This document shows positions 11,509 through 22,346 of a DNA stretch of 64,000 nucleotides, one piece after another. Below the pieces are notes generated by a model. It had not been told where the DNA came from. It ran no database searches and was given only the letters and a program-made list of their open reading frames with translations. Numbering within the stretch: position 1 is the stretch's first letter; every line of letters starts with the position of its first letter. The position numbers and the translations under genes were made by a program. The DNA is taken from contig OY978527.1 in the NCBI GenBank assembly GCA_963854835.1, positions 25,374,557-25,438,556 on the forward strand, in the 5' to 3' direction. The stretch is from Megamerina dolium. Its lineage: Eukaryota > Arthropoda > Insecta > Diptera > Megamerinidae.

Positions 11509-14354
11509 AACAAAATAATGTAAATAATGAGCAGAAACACTCACTGCCCACCCAACAGCCAAGTACCCTTGAACATTTGCTTCAAACATTAATTCAGGAT
11601 ATGAACCAATTCATGAACTCAATGCAAACAATGATGCAAGAAATGATGAAAAATCAATCGATGACATTGGTATCCAGACCATGAGTTGTCTCAAGATATG
11701 CCACTGGAACGCCAACGGCTTAAGCCAGCACCGTTTGGAGCTAATTCAATTCCATGAATCCAGCCAGAGCGACATAATGATGATATCTGAGACCCATTTC
11801 ACTGACAAAAATTGCTACCAAATACCATATTACAAACTGTACACCACAAATCATCCGCATGGTAAGGCACGCGGAGGAACTGCCATATTGATAAAAAGCA
11901 GAATAAAACATCATGTTCTCGAATATTTCAGTAGCGTCTACTCGCAAGCAACAACTATATGTCTGGAAGAATACATCTCTAAACTAGTAATATCTGCGAT
12001 ATACTGTCCCCCAAGATACAGTATTACCGAACAGCAATATAAAGAATTTTTCTCAACTCTTGGTAGCAAATTCTTGGTTGCTGGCGATTTCAACGCCAAA
12101 CACAATCACTGGGGCTCCCGCTTAATAACTCCAAAAGGCAGAAGACTATGTTCAATCATCACTAACCACGGCTACGATGTTATTTCAAATGGTCAACCGA
12201 CATGTTGGCCGACGGACAAGAGGAAAATACCCGATCTCATAGACTTTGGAGTCGCCAAAGGTTTGCAGATGGAAAATATCTCCACAGAGTGTAATTATGA
12301 TCTATCATCTGGCCACTCACCCACGGAAATATCTATAAAATCACCAAGCCCCCAAGGTAATTGCGTTAGAAAGAAAATAGACTGGTTAAAATTCAAGAAA
12401 TACATAAATTCTCATCTTCCTCTGAGTACTGTATTAAGAAATGGACACGATGTAGACTCAGCACTCGAAAAATTCAACCAGCTGCTCTCATTAACTCTCA
12501 GCTCAGCCACCTGCACAAGGGTATGCAAGCAATCAATTGCTAGTAAGACAGAAAAGAAGACTCCGAAGACAATGGCAAGAATTCAGATCACCGAATCTGA
12601 AAACACAAGCCTTAAATAATAAAAACAACAAAGAGTTAGAAGAGCATATAGCGAAATTAACACCTGGTGAAGCGTCAGACTACTCTTTGTGGAAATCAGC
12701 AAAAAACTCAAATCGGCCAATTCTCACTGATTCCCCCATCCGTTTGAGTGACGGTAATTGGGCTAGAAGCAACTGTGAGAAGGGTTTGGCTTTTGCAGAC
12801 CACCTAAAAAGTGTGTTTACACCCAATCCACCCTCTTCACAGTCCTCATTACCAAAATTAACTACTCAACCTTGCTCAATAACGCTCAAAATTAAAAAAA
12901 AGGACATATTCAAAGCAATTTATAAAGATTTAAACCCAAAAAAATCACCTGGTCCAGATAAAATTAAAGGAAAAATGATAAAAGAGCTACCTCCGGCTTC
13001 ACTAATTCATCTCATGCACATTTTCAATGCTATCCTTCGTATTAAACACTATCCCAAATGCTGGAAAACTTCAAAAATTATTATGATAGCAAAACCAGGA
13101 AGACACCCTACAAAAGTTGCATCGTACAGACCTATCAGCCTTCTGTCTCTACTCTCTAAAGTATTCGAAAAGCTACTTGTCATGAATATAACTCCATTTA
13201 TTAATCTCAACCAACTGATTCCTCAACATCAGTTTGGATTTAGAAAACAGCACGGCACAATAGAACAAGTCCACCGCAATGTAACTCTGATAAGGAACAC
13301 TTTTGAAGAAAAAAAGTATTGCTCAGCTGTCTTTCTTGATATCACTCAAGCTTTCGATAAAGTATGGAATGATGGCCTTATTTACAAACTCAAACTATTA
13401 CTGCCTGCAAATGTCTCCTCATTGCTTAGTAGCTACCTCACGAAAAGACAATTTCTCGTACATCACAAGGATTACACAACAAATCCATTGGATATTTACG
13501 CTGGCGTTCCTCAAGGAAGCGTTTTGGGCCCGGCAATATTTGATACGGCAATATTGTGCTCTCGCTCTAACCCCATAGAAGCTACTAAACTCCTGCAGAC
13601 TCATATCGATTCTCTCGAAATCTGGCTAGCAAAATGACGTATAAAAGTCAATGAATCAAAGAGCGTACATGTAACCTTCACGCTAAGGCTAGATACATGT
13701 CCCCCACTTAAAATTAATGGCCAATCAGTTCCACAATGTTCCTCAACAAAGTACTTGGGTATTCACCTCGACAGAAGGCTGACATGGAAAAATCACATAG
13801 AGGCAAAGAAAACTCAGATCAAGCTTAAAATTAATCAGTTATGGTGGCTGATACACAAAAGATCAAAGTTGAATCTCGAATACAAAGTGCTATTATATAA
13901 AGCAATCCTGAAGCCAATCTGGACTTATGGTATTCAGTTTTGGGGCACCGCATCTCCCTCAAATATCGAAAAATTGCAGCGAATACAATCCAAGTGTCTG
14001 CGAATTGTTGTAAACGCGCCCTGGTATATGAGGAACGTTAACATCCATCGAGATTTAAATGTACCCACAATTTCTGAGGAAGTTGCAATGTCTTGCAGAA
14101 GCTACATTCAAAAATTACACAGTCATCCGAATCCCCTTGCTAGGCAATTGTTGCTGAGCACGGTTCATCGTCGATTAAAAAGAAAAGACACACTGAATAT
14201 GCTGTGAAATTGCTATACCTCGCGACGCAACAAATTGTGATGAAACGTTGGGAATATCACATAGTTTTAGTTAGTTTGTAAGATTTGATCACTTATTGTT
14301 AGTTTCTAAGTAATTTTAGAAAGATCCAATAAATAAAGCTTGAAAAAAAAAAAA
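11509..14354 (+). mobile_element. Jky-1a, 5'-truncated Jockey-clade element
   Basis: From 11509 the sequence is nearly identical to 23799-26760 of Jky-1b. It begins in the last 55 codons of ORF1, runs through ORF2 and ends with an AATAAA-bearing 3' UTR (near 14328) and a poly(A) run at 14343-14354. Truncation at the 5' end with an intact 3' end is the usual outcome of target-primed reverse transcription. Confidence 0.92.
11681..14207 (+). pseudogene. Jky-1a ORF2, three internal deletions
   Basis: The ATG at 11681 opens an APE-type endonuclease (KICHWNANGLSQHR, ISETHF, VAGDFNAKHNHWGS). Compared with Jky-1b, 30-40 bases are missing near 12535 and about 30 near 12606; both shift the frame. A third deletion near 13530 removes the segment coding for the FADD catalytic box and leaves the short repeat GGCAATATT on both sides. 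A TGA at 13635-13637 replaces a Trp codon. RT landmarks left are SPGPDKIKGK, SYRPISLLSLL and FLDITQAFDKVW. Endonuclease reads His for one position and is otherwise well kept. Confidence 0.9.
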
Positions 14355-14389
14355 GGTTTATTGCCTGACTTGACAATTCTTTAAGAATT

Positions 14390-16006
14390 CCTGTCTCCAG
14401 ATCAACGTACAAGAAACCAAATTGATCATGTGGTGATTGTCGGAAGGCATGCTTCCAGTGTGATGGACGTGAAATCGATCCGTGGTGCCAACATCGACTC
14501 GGATCACTACCTTGTTGCAGCTAAGGTGCGCACACGCTTATGTGTCGCAAATAACAAGAGAAGTCCCACACAGAGAAAGCTCGACGTCAGTAAGCTGCGA
14601 TCACCAGAGACAGCAGATGCATTTTCCACTCGACTATCGGATCTGCTTATGCATAACACTCCCCCACTTGATGATACATGCGCACGGTGGACACATATAT
14701 CCCACTCCATGACTACTGCTGCCGAGGAGGTAATCGGTTACTACCGGCCTCTGAGGAATGAGTGGTATGATCAGGAGTGTCGCGACGCTACCGCAGAGAA
14801 AGACGCCGCCAACAGAAAAACTCTGCGTGCAGGCGCAACGCGAGCTGTTAAGGAGCGGTACAGAGAGAAAAGGAGTGCAGAGAGACGTCTTTTCAGGCGC
14901 AAGAAGACGGAGTTGGAAAGACGCGAGTGTGAGGAGATAGAGATGTGTACCGACAAGAATGAGACTCGAAAATTCTTCGAAAATATCAAGCGCCTGAGTG
15001 GAGGTTTAAATCCCGGAGCCTCTTCTTGTCGTGATGGAAATGGGAATCTGGTTACAGATGCCCAGAGTGTACTGAGCATATGGAGGGAACACTTCTCCAC
15101 GTTACTGAATGGCGATGCTACGAACAATTCCGCCAGTGGAGGAGATTGCCCGATAACCCCAATTACAGATGATGGTGTTGATGTTCCACCATCCGACTAT
15201 GACGAGGTTGAAACGGCCATTTTATGGCTGAAGAACAACAAAGCTGTAGGTGCTGATGGCCTGCCTGCCGAGTTGTTTAAGACCGGAGGCGATGAGCTGC
15301 TCACCCGCATGCACCAGCTCATAAGCAGAATATGGTCGGATGAAAGCATGCCAATTTGCGCCAACTACGCTTTTGAAGTAGTAAGGGACTTTGTCTATCT
15401 TGGAACCAGCATTAACAGCAGTAATGACGTCAGCTTGGAGATCATGCGTAGGATAACTCTTGCTAACAGGTGTTACTTTGGGCTGAGTAAGCAATTGAGA
15501 AGTCGAGCCTTCTCTCGAAGAACGAAAACTACACTCTACAAGTCTCTCATCATGCCTGTCCTAACATATGGCGCTGAAGCCTGGACAATTTCCACCTCGG
15601 ACGAGCGAATGCTTGGAGTTTTCGAGAGAAAAGTCCCACGCAAGATCTTTGTATCTATTTGCGTTGGTGGCGAGTACCGAATAAGGTACAACCATGAGCT
15701 GTATGAGCTGTATGCCGATATAGTAAAGCACATCAAAATCCAGCTGCTGCGCTGGCTAGGTCATGTCGAGTAAATGGAAGAACACGCTCCAGCTAAGAAG
15801 GTGTTATATTCGGAACCCGCTGGAGGACGACGCAGAAGAGGAAGACCAAACCTCCGTTGGAAAGACCAAGTACTGGAGAACCTGACGGCGCTTGGAATTT
15901 CTAACTGGCGCCAGCTAGCGAAGAACAGAGATGGCTGGCGAAGTATGTTTTTTTCGGCCTAAATCGATATTCGGTTGTTATGGCCACATAAGTAAGTAAG
16001 TAAGAT
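14390..16006 (+). mobile_element. RTE-1b, internally deleted RTE element
   Basis: Sequence matching RTE-1 starts at the end of the endonuclease (CTCCAGATCAACGTACAAG) and ends with the shared 3' end and repeats of TAAG at 15988-16004. It is preceded by about 35 bases after the Jky-1a poly(A). The 5' part of the endonuclease is missing. Confidence 0.9.
14430..15961 (+). pseudogene. RTE-1b ORF lacking the RT palm
   Basis: A frame of 447 codons (14430-15773) is followed in frame, after one stop, by 62 more codons to 15962. It keeps the endonuclease tail ([13 protein letters not shown]), the basic linker and the start of the RT up to DESMP. It then jumps to ICANY and straight on to AFEVVRDFVYLGTS. 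Everything with the catalytic residues, including the YADD box present in RTE-1a, is gone. The second junction lies at CAACTAC (15362-15368), a heptamer found at both ends of the lost piece in other copies. The long open frame is thus a product of deletion and not a sign of function. Confidence 0.88.
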
Positions 16007-16129
16007 ATTCTGTGGTGCTTATTGAGAAATGCGTAGTTTTAAAATTGCCTAAGTGTTTTTAATTGGCGAGAGGTCGCGACCTTGCCGTGGCCATTTTAAA
16101 ACATTAACATTTTCATCTTCCCACTATTT
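16007..16129. other. Unassigned spacer
   Basis: No structure recognised. Confidence 0.4.
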
Positions 16130-16795
16130 TGTTACTTTTTTGGAGCGATATCTTCTTGTAGAATATATGCATTTCCTATTAGTCTTCTTCCTTCAGGTAT
16201 TGCTACTTCCTTTATAATATTTAAGATTTCCTTACTCCGTTTTCGCATAAACAACCCCATACCATCCATGATCCTATAAACGTAGGCTTAGTGCACTTAT
16301 ACGATGACTCTCCGTTTTTTCTCCATACAAAAATCCTGCCATGAGAGTACTTCAGGCGAATCATGAACTCATCTGTCCAAAGCACAGTTTTCCAAAACTC
16401 ATCAGTTTTAAAAGCATGATTTTGATAACACTTTTCTTTTTTTCAATACCTCCATGCTTGCAATACCTCCATGCTTAGCAGCTTCATGAAGTCTTTTTGA
16501 TATAGTTTGCGCTGATGGTACTTCATAACCTTCACTTTGTAATTGTGCACGGATTTTTGGCACCGAAATTAGTGGATTTGCATTCGAATTTGTTTTAATT
16601 CTATTTTCAACCCTTCTCGAGAGTGTTGTTTGAATGCGCGAAGAATATTTCCAATGGCTGTGTGCGATTTTTTGTTTGGCTTGGCAATTTTTCTGTGGGA
16701 ATCCCCAGTTTTATGCATTTCAATTATAACTTTATGCTCATCCAGTGTAAATTCCTTGAATTTTCCCATTGAAATGCATAAAAAGTTTTAAAAAC
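16130..16795 (-). pseudogene. Tc1-like transposase relic
   Basis: The minus strand starts with an ATG at 16769 and MGKFKEFTLDEHKVIIEMHK, an HTH-bearing N terminus, with HRKIAKPNKKSHTAIGNILR after it. Frames then break. Later text reads FKTDEFWKTVLWTDE, with the first catalytic Asp in WTDE, then VWRKNGE and MVWGCLCENG. The second half of the catalytic domain and the terminal repeats were not found. Many stops and shifts show an old copy. Confidence 0.65.
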
Positions 16796-16799
16796 TAAT

Positions 16800-18131
16800 T
16801 ATTTTAGGTTAGAATTGAATAAATTCAAAATCTTACCAATTTCTAGATGTTGTTGCTTTATTTTTTAAATATTTTATTTTGAAACGTGAAGTTACACAAA
16901 TTGGAAAGCAAATATTTGTATACCCACTGAAGGAGATATAATGATATATTTGCTCTGGAAACTTACTTCTGTAACGCCAGAAACGGAACTGACAGAATAT
17001 TTAAACAAACATGGACTTGCTACTGGTCTACCAGTATCAGTAGTTTGCTAGATAACAGTTCTAAAAAATGAAATGCATGAAATACAATCTAAGTTTTCAA
17101 ACATTTAAAGTATTATTTTGCTTTATTAACATCAGGATGCAATGGAAACTTATTTATGTGAGTTATTGTATATGAACGTAGTTTAATATCCACAAAACTG
17201 AGTATTTAGCAGTGCTACATACATTATTAAGTTGTAAACAGGTTTACTGTGGCTGCAACATTGCAACACGACGACAAGATGACGTCTGCAGCAAAAGTTG
17301 TGATGATGATTGTGCTTGGAACGAACTGAACGTGGAGACATCAAAATTTCATCCAAAAGTATTTCCAGAAAATAAAACAATAACTTTCATTAAACATTTC
17401 ACAAATCAATTCATTTTTAGTACTCTGAGCGAAAAAACAAAAAAACAAGCTGTTGGAAGTATTTCCGACACCGTCTTTCTTTTAACGCTTCATCATCATA
17501 CCCACCCCGCAACTTTTTAGCAGTTTGCGCTACGTTCTGTGTTTTACGTAAATAAAATAGAAAAATATGATCAAAAATACTCGTTTTTGCCCCCCATATA
17601 AAAACTCACGTCAAACAAATACATTTTAGCTTTCAAGCTTGCCATTTAATTTGTATTTCAGCCTAGCGACCTTTTTCAAAAACTGGTGGTACGGCCACTG
17701 AAAAACGGAATCGTTTATCAACGATTATCAGAATAACTGTTTTTGCAAACGTGGTTATACAATAATGATATTCATCTAAACGCTTAAATTTAGGGAACGC
17801 TGAAATTTAAGCGTTTACACAAATTGTTAGTTGAACGCAACTCGTGAAATATTTGTGTAAAATAAAGAGTTGTCAATTTAACGAGGTTGCTTTCTACGTT
17901 CGCTTAATTTTACGCACTGAAATCTTCGGTTGAATTTACACAATTTGTGTAAAACACTTCTCATACAAAATATGCCAGCTTATTTACGAGCTCGTAACAT
18001 TATTATTGACATTAATAATCCAAGTTTTATTTTACAGTAGTTAAAATTAATTTCACAGAAATATGATTTGATATTTCAGTTTATTAAAATTACGGCTTCT
18101 AATCAATCTCCCAAAGGAGAATTTAAGATTT
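16800..18131. other. Unassigned DNA
   Basis: The longest frame (17212-17520, 102 codons, Cys-rich start CGCNIATRRQDDVCSKSCDDDC) matches nothing I know and shows no domain. A short inverted pair (AACGCTTAAATTT at 17779 and AAATTTAAGCGTTT at 17803) and several TGTGTAAA words occur near 17780-17960. No gene is called. Confidence 0.45.
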
Positions 18132-18728
18132 TGTCACCGTGTCTGTGACACAACCATAGAGACATCTTCAGTCGAATGTGGTGCTTAATGATTTATTTAA
18201 TGTGGCCTATGAACTTCTCAGGGGCCGTAAGCCTAACAGAAGAAAAGAAAAAAGGGCACAATAAACCTTTACGTCGCAGTGCAAATCTCATATTATTATA
18301 ACGACTATCGATGGTTGGCTATTCACCATTAATTGTGAATGGCACGAATAATGTTAGCATCGAAGTGAATGTCAATAAAAAGAAATAGGCGATAACCAGA
18401 ACAAGCCAACGAGAAAGAAGGAGAAGAATTTCGACTACGATAAAGGAATATTCTGGAGTGTTGCCACAGAGTATAAATAGTGCCAGTTGTTGACAAATGA
18501 ATTCAATGCGACTCCGAAAGTGATAGAGGCAACATAACATTATCATGTGATCGAGGTAGCATCACACAATAGCAAGTTAAATTAAAGTGATTGTAAGCAG
18601 TTGATTAAATAAATTGTTGTTGCACATAGTACAAAATAAGTGTTGCATTTATTATTAATAGAATCCAGTGATCGAACAGGGTTGATTCGTAGAGTAGAAT
18701 TAAACGCTCACAAAACAAAAACGTTACA
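18132..18728 (+). repeat. Candidate 5' LTR of a Gypsy-type element
   Basis: The segment starts TGTCAC and ends GTTACA, giving the TG...CA ends expected of an LTR (about 597 bp). It holds a good TATA box, TATAAATAG, at 18472-18480 and AATAAA words downstream. Directly after it lies ATTGGTGTTCGAAATGGGA, in the place and style of a primer-binding site. No second LTR was found in the window, so the boundaries rest on these features only. Confidence 0.6.
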
Positions 18729-19145
18729 ATTGGTGTTCGAAATGGGATACTGTTAAGGTTGTGAAAATTGAACGACTGCAAGTGGACCAGCTTAAAAATC
18801 TGTTGGTTTCAAGAACATTCACCTTGCTAAGAAAACCATATCGGAGAATTCCAGAAAATAATTAACTTCAAGCTTCAAGAACATTCGGCTGAATTGCGTT
18901 GGAAATTCAAGAAGATTCGTCTCGCCAAGAACATGTCACCGGAAATCTACAAAAAGGAACTGAACTCAGGAAATTTCTGGTTTCATTAATAACAAAGTCA
19001 CAGAGCTGAAAGAACACGCGGATGAGTTGCATGAGATGTTGAAGGAACATGTCGACGACTGGGAAGATAAGTTCATGATATTACAGCACGAACTCAATCA
19101 ACTAAAAATAAATGGACCAGCCAAATCAGTGATTAGAGATTCAAG
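18729..19145 (+). pseudogene. Decayed gag leader of the LTR element
   Basis: Short frames follow the presumed primer-binding site, one containing a heptad-like run (ELKEHADELHEMLKEHV near 19000) that suggests a coiled coil as found early in some Gypsy-group gag proteins. There are several stops. The assignment comes from position after the LTR plus this run; no capsid motif is visible. Confidence 0.4.
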
Positions 19146-19805
19146 TACAATCTAACTAAAGGGGGTAAACGGTTGAGTGATGCAAAGTGTTATACACTGA
19201 TAAGGTCGCTGTCTCCAGCTAGGACCTCTAGCCTCTCCTCATCAGACGACCGTACGAAACAGTTGACATGCCAAATAAAAATAATGAAAATTCGGATACC
19301 GTGACGGATGAACGGAGAGGGTTAGGTACCACCTTGGAGGAGGATCTCCTGGCTTCTAGCTAGAAGACTAGTGAGCTTGTGGGTCACAGCACACTAGTAA
19401 GTAATCAACCAGAAAACCCGCTGGGGCCAAGGGGCCCAAGAGTAAAACTAAACAACCATCCTTGCAAAAGCAGTACCAGCGGGCTCTGAACATACTCGGT
19501 AGGATAAGCAAAAATGAGGCTGCATGTACTGCTCATCCAAAGGATGAGGCCGACAAAGCCAGGTATGATAAAGTGGTCCAAGATTACAAGGAGTACTTGG
19601 CCAAAAAAACCCAGGGTAAACGAGGCAACAAAGCGGAATCGGTCTTACGACGAATCCTGGGAGGCGCCTAAGAAAAGTAAAAAGGCCGACGGAAGCAGTG
19701 TTGCTGTTTGTCCTCCAAAACCCCGTAGCTGCAATGAGATAGCACGTGAATATCTGCAGATCGGGTTGGTTGATGAGACCACTGGCCGCGGGAAGCCGAG
19801 AAAAT
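19146..19805 (+). pseudogene. ORF1-like fragment of a non-LTR element (uncertain)
   Basis: Two overlapping frames read AACTAHPKDEADKARYDKVV with QDYKEYLAKKTQGK, then CPPKPRSCNEIAREYLQIGLV with a basic tail. The style (short helical basic segment, then a V/I-D-rich block) recalls ORF1 of LOA/Jockey-group elements, but no motif settles it. It lies between the gag-like and integrase-like parts of the LTR element and so may be an insertion replacing protease and RT. The join on the right is at about 19806. Confidence 0.35.
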
Positions 19806-20346
19806 AAAGAAACAATTTTATTGGGTTGGATGCAATGATCATGTTGCTGATTGGATTCGGAAGTGTGAACAATGTGCAATCGCCAAAGGTCCTCTAACAA
19901 AAGTCGAGGGAAAATGCATCAATACACCGTCGGTGCTCCATTTGAGCGAATTGCTATGGACATAGCTGAACCATTTCCAACGAACAACGCAAGGAACAAG
20001 TATGATCTGGTGGTTATAGATTACTTTAGTAATTAGCCTGAAGTATACCCCATTCCAAATCAAGAAGCTAGTACAGTTGCGGATGTATTCGTCAACCAAT
20101 GGATTACTCGTTTTGGTGTACCGATGGAGTTACACTCAGGCCAAGGTCGAAATTTCGAATCAGTTGTATTCCAAGAGATATGCCATATGCTGGGTATATA
20201 CAAAACTCGTACAACACCTTTGCATCCACAATCTGATGGCATGGTAGAACGATTTAACCGTGCCTTGGAGGAATATTTGAGAAAAGTCGTAGATAAATAC
20301 CAAAGAGACTGGGATGTACATATACCAATGTTCCTCATGGCATATA

Positions 20347-21999
20347 CAGTATTGTGCAAAACTTAAGCAACTGGCATAGTGCTCTCATTGATTTCAAATT
20401 TACTAAAAAATAAAAGCGCTTAGATTGAATGTTTTAATATTTATTTGTTCCTTCATTAAATACATAAAAAACAACAACAACAAAAGTTCGGTATTCTTAC
20501 GAAATTAACTGTAAACAACAAAAAACAAATTATACTCATATTTCATCTGTGCAAAACTTAAGCAACTCGGAGTGCAAAGGTGTTCGATATTTCTTTGTTC
20601 AGAAAATAACGGATCTTTTTCGGAGTTTTTTCTGCTTTGTGCATTAACATTGATCTAACTCAGTACAAAAAAGTCTTTCTTAGCGCACAGTTCTTTCAAA
20701 CATATTGAAATCCAAAATGCAACGTGTCCGTTATAGTCATCAATTTAAGATGAAGGTTATATCGTTATTTAAGGAAGGAAAACCACAGAATGACATTGCA
20801 AAATCATTAAATATCAACAAATCTATGATATCAAGATGGATACGATTATTTGAAAAAACTGGTAGCGTTACAGATCGAAATTCAGGAGGAAGACCCCAAA
20901 AAATTTCTTTTAGGGAAGCTATTCAAATTAAAAAATTTATTTAAAAAAATCCGTTCATGTCTTCAAAAGATATAGTAAATACTCTTAATTTAAATGTCGA
21001 TTCAAGCACAGTAAGAAGGCATTTGATTAAAGTTGGTTTAAAAAGCTACAAAGCGGTAAAGAAACCAATGCTTACACCAAAACATGTAAAAAAAAGGAAT
21101 GTTTGGTTTAATGCCTTCAAAACAAAAACAACAACATATATTTTTTTTTCCAGACTTGAATTTGCTAAGAAGTACGTGGGCTGGTCCATAAAAAAGTGGT
21201 TTGGCGTACTGTTCAGTGATGAAGTTAAAATAAATTTATTTAATTCAGACGGAATAATAAGAGTTCGACATGTGAAAGGTGAAGGCCTCAATCCGCGATA
21301 CTGTAAGAAGACTGTAAAGCATGGAGGAGGGAACGTCATGGTGTGAGCGTGTTTTTCGGGGAGTGGACTTGGTCCGTTGCATAGGATTGACCACAAAATG
21401 GACAGATTTATGTATAAGGACATCTTAAAAACTGCAATGTTGCCTTTTGCGGAATGGAATATGCCACTTCGATGGGTGTTTCAGCACGACAATGATCCGA
21501 AACACACATCGAAGTTTGTGAAGGATTGGCTACAGTCAAATAAGATTCAAGTGCTTGGCCGGCATAATCGCCCGACTTGAATCCTATTGAAAATTTGTTT
21601 TCAATTTTAAAACGAGGCTTGGGCTCAAAGCGCTTTAAAAATAAAGACGAACTATTTTTAGGCCTCAAAACTGAATGGGAAAATATAAATAAATCATATT
21701 TAACGAAATTAGTAGCTTCTATGCCCAAAAGGTGTGCTGCAGTAATTAAAAATAAGGGATACTACACAAAATATTAAAAGTTGCTTAAGTTTTGCACAGA
21801 TGAAATATGAGTATAATTTGTTTTTTGTTGTTTACAGTTAATTTCGTAAGAATACCGAACCTTTGTTGTTGTTGTTTTTTATGTATTTAATGAAGGAACA
21901 ATTAAATATTAAAACATTCAATCTAAGCGCTTTTATTTTTTAGTAAATTTGAAATCAATGAGAGCACTATGCCAGTTGCTTAAGTTTTGCACAATACTG
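20347..21999 (+). mobile_element. Tc1-Z, Tc1-like transposon with 221-bp TIRs
   Basis: Arms at 20347-20567 and 21779-21999 are near-perfect inverted repeats. Each arm carries the word TGTGCAAAACTTAAGCAACT (or its complement) at its outer and inner end, the IR/DR layout of Tc1 elements with paired transposase sites. TA stands on both sides (20345-20346, 22000-22001). The outermost bases CAGT are typical for Tc1. Confidence 0.95.
20705..21777 (+). pseudogene. Tc1-Z transposase, two stops and one shift
   Basis: ATG at 20705 opens an HTH region (YSHQFKMKVISLFKEGKPQN, KSLNINKSMISRWIRLFEKT). A TAA at 20942 and a TGA at 21344 (in VMV*ACFSG, where Trp is normal) break the frame. A small shift near 21570 hits the WPAQSPD block. 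Catalytic pieces seen are LFSDEVKINLF, QHDNDPKHTSK and NPIENLFSIL. An extra stretch rich in Thr and Phe (near 21120-21150) looks like an insertion. About 350 codons would be the normal length. Confidence 0.9.
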
Positions 22000-22346
22000 T
22001 AGATGCGCACAACATGATACGACTGCCACTACACCAACAATGGCACCTAACACTATATTAATTTACACATTTTATGAAAGGAAATTTTTGGAGATAACCA
22101 TTGTGCCAGTTAATATTACTTACGATTAATATATGATTAATTTACCAATTCCGTGAAAGTCACCAATAAGAGTGGACGTGTTTGATAGAGTCGGAAAAGT
22201 GATTGTTTTCGGTAAAAATAAAAATTTTTAATATTTTGCGAAAAGACGCTAAGAAACTCAGTGAGTTATTTCGGTGATTTTTTTTTTTTTTTTAGAAAAA
22301 AAAAATAAAATAAAATAATATCGTTTGCAAACAATTTGTTTATAAT

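Larger units (their letters stand above)
19806..22138 (+). pseudogene. Gypsy-type integrase, interrupted by Tc1-Z
   Basis: Left part (19806-20346): a decayed zinc-binding start (CEQCAIAKGP), then the integrase core with two acidic positions recognisable, the second sitting in a block where Gly replaces the expected catalytic Asp (LHSGQG near 20134). The Glu block (HPQSDGMVERFNR) is intact. A stop lies near 20035. At 20345 the reading is cut by Tc1-Z; a few codons of matching downstream coding resume at 22002. RT, RNase H and protease are absent. It acted in cDNA insertion when alive and is now inactive on at least three counts. Confidence 0.78.

Noticed and set aside
14430..15773. 447-codon frame as a host gene
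   Set aside because: It is RTE-1 coding joined across deletions; it matches RTE-1a, d and e and ends in the RTE-1 3' tail.
17212..17520. 102-codon frame with a Cys-rich start
   Set aside because: No known domain, no splice context, and length within chance for AT-rich DNA; left as unassigned.
18132..22138. Endogenous virus with envelope gene
   Set aside because: Only LTR-like, gag-like and integrase-like parts are seen, with no envelope-like reading; treated as a decayed Gypsy-type retrotransposon.
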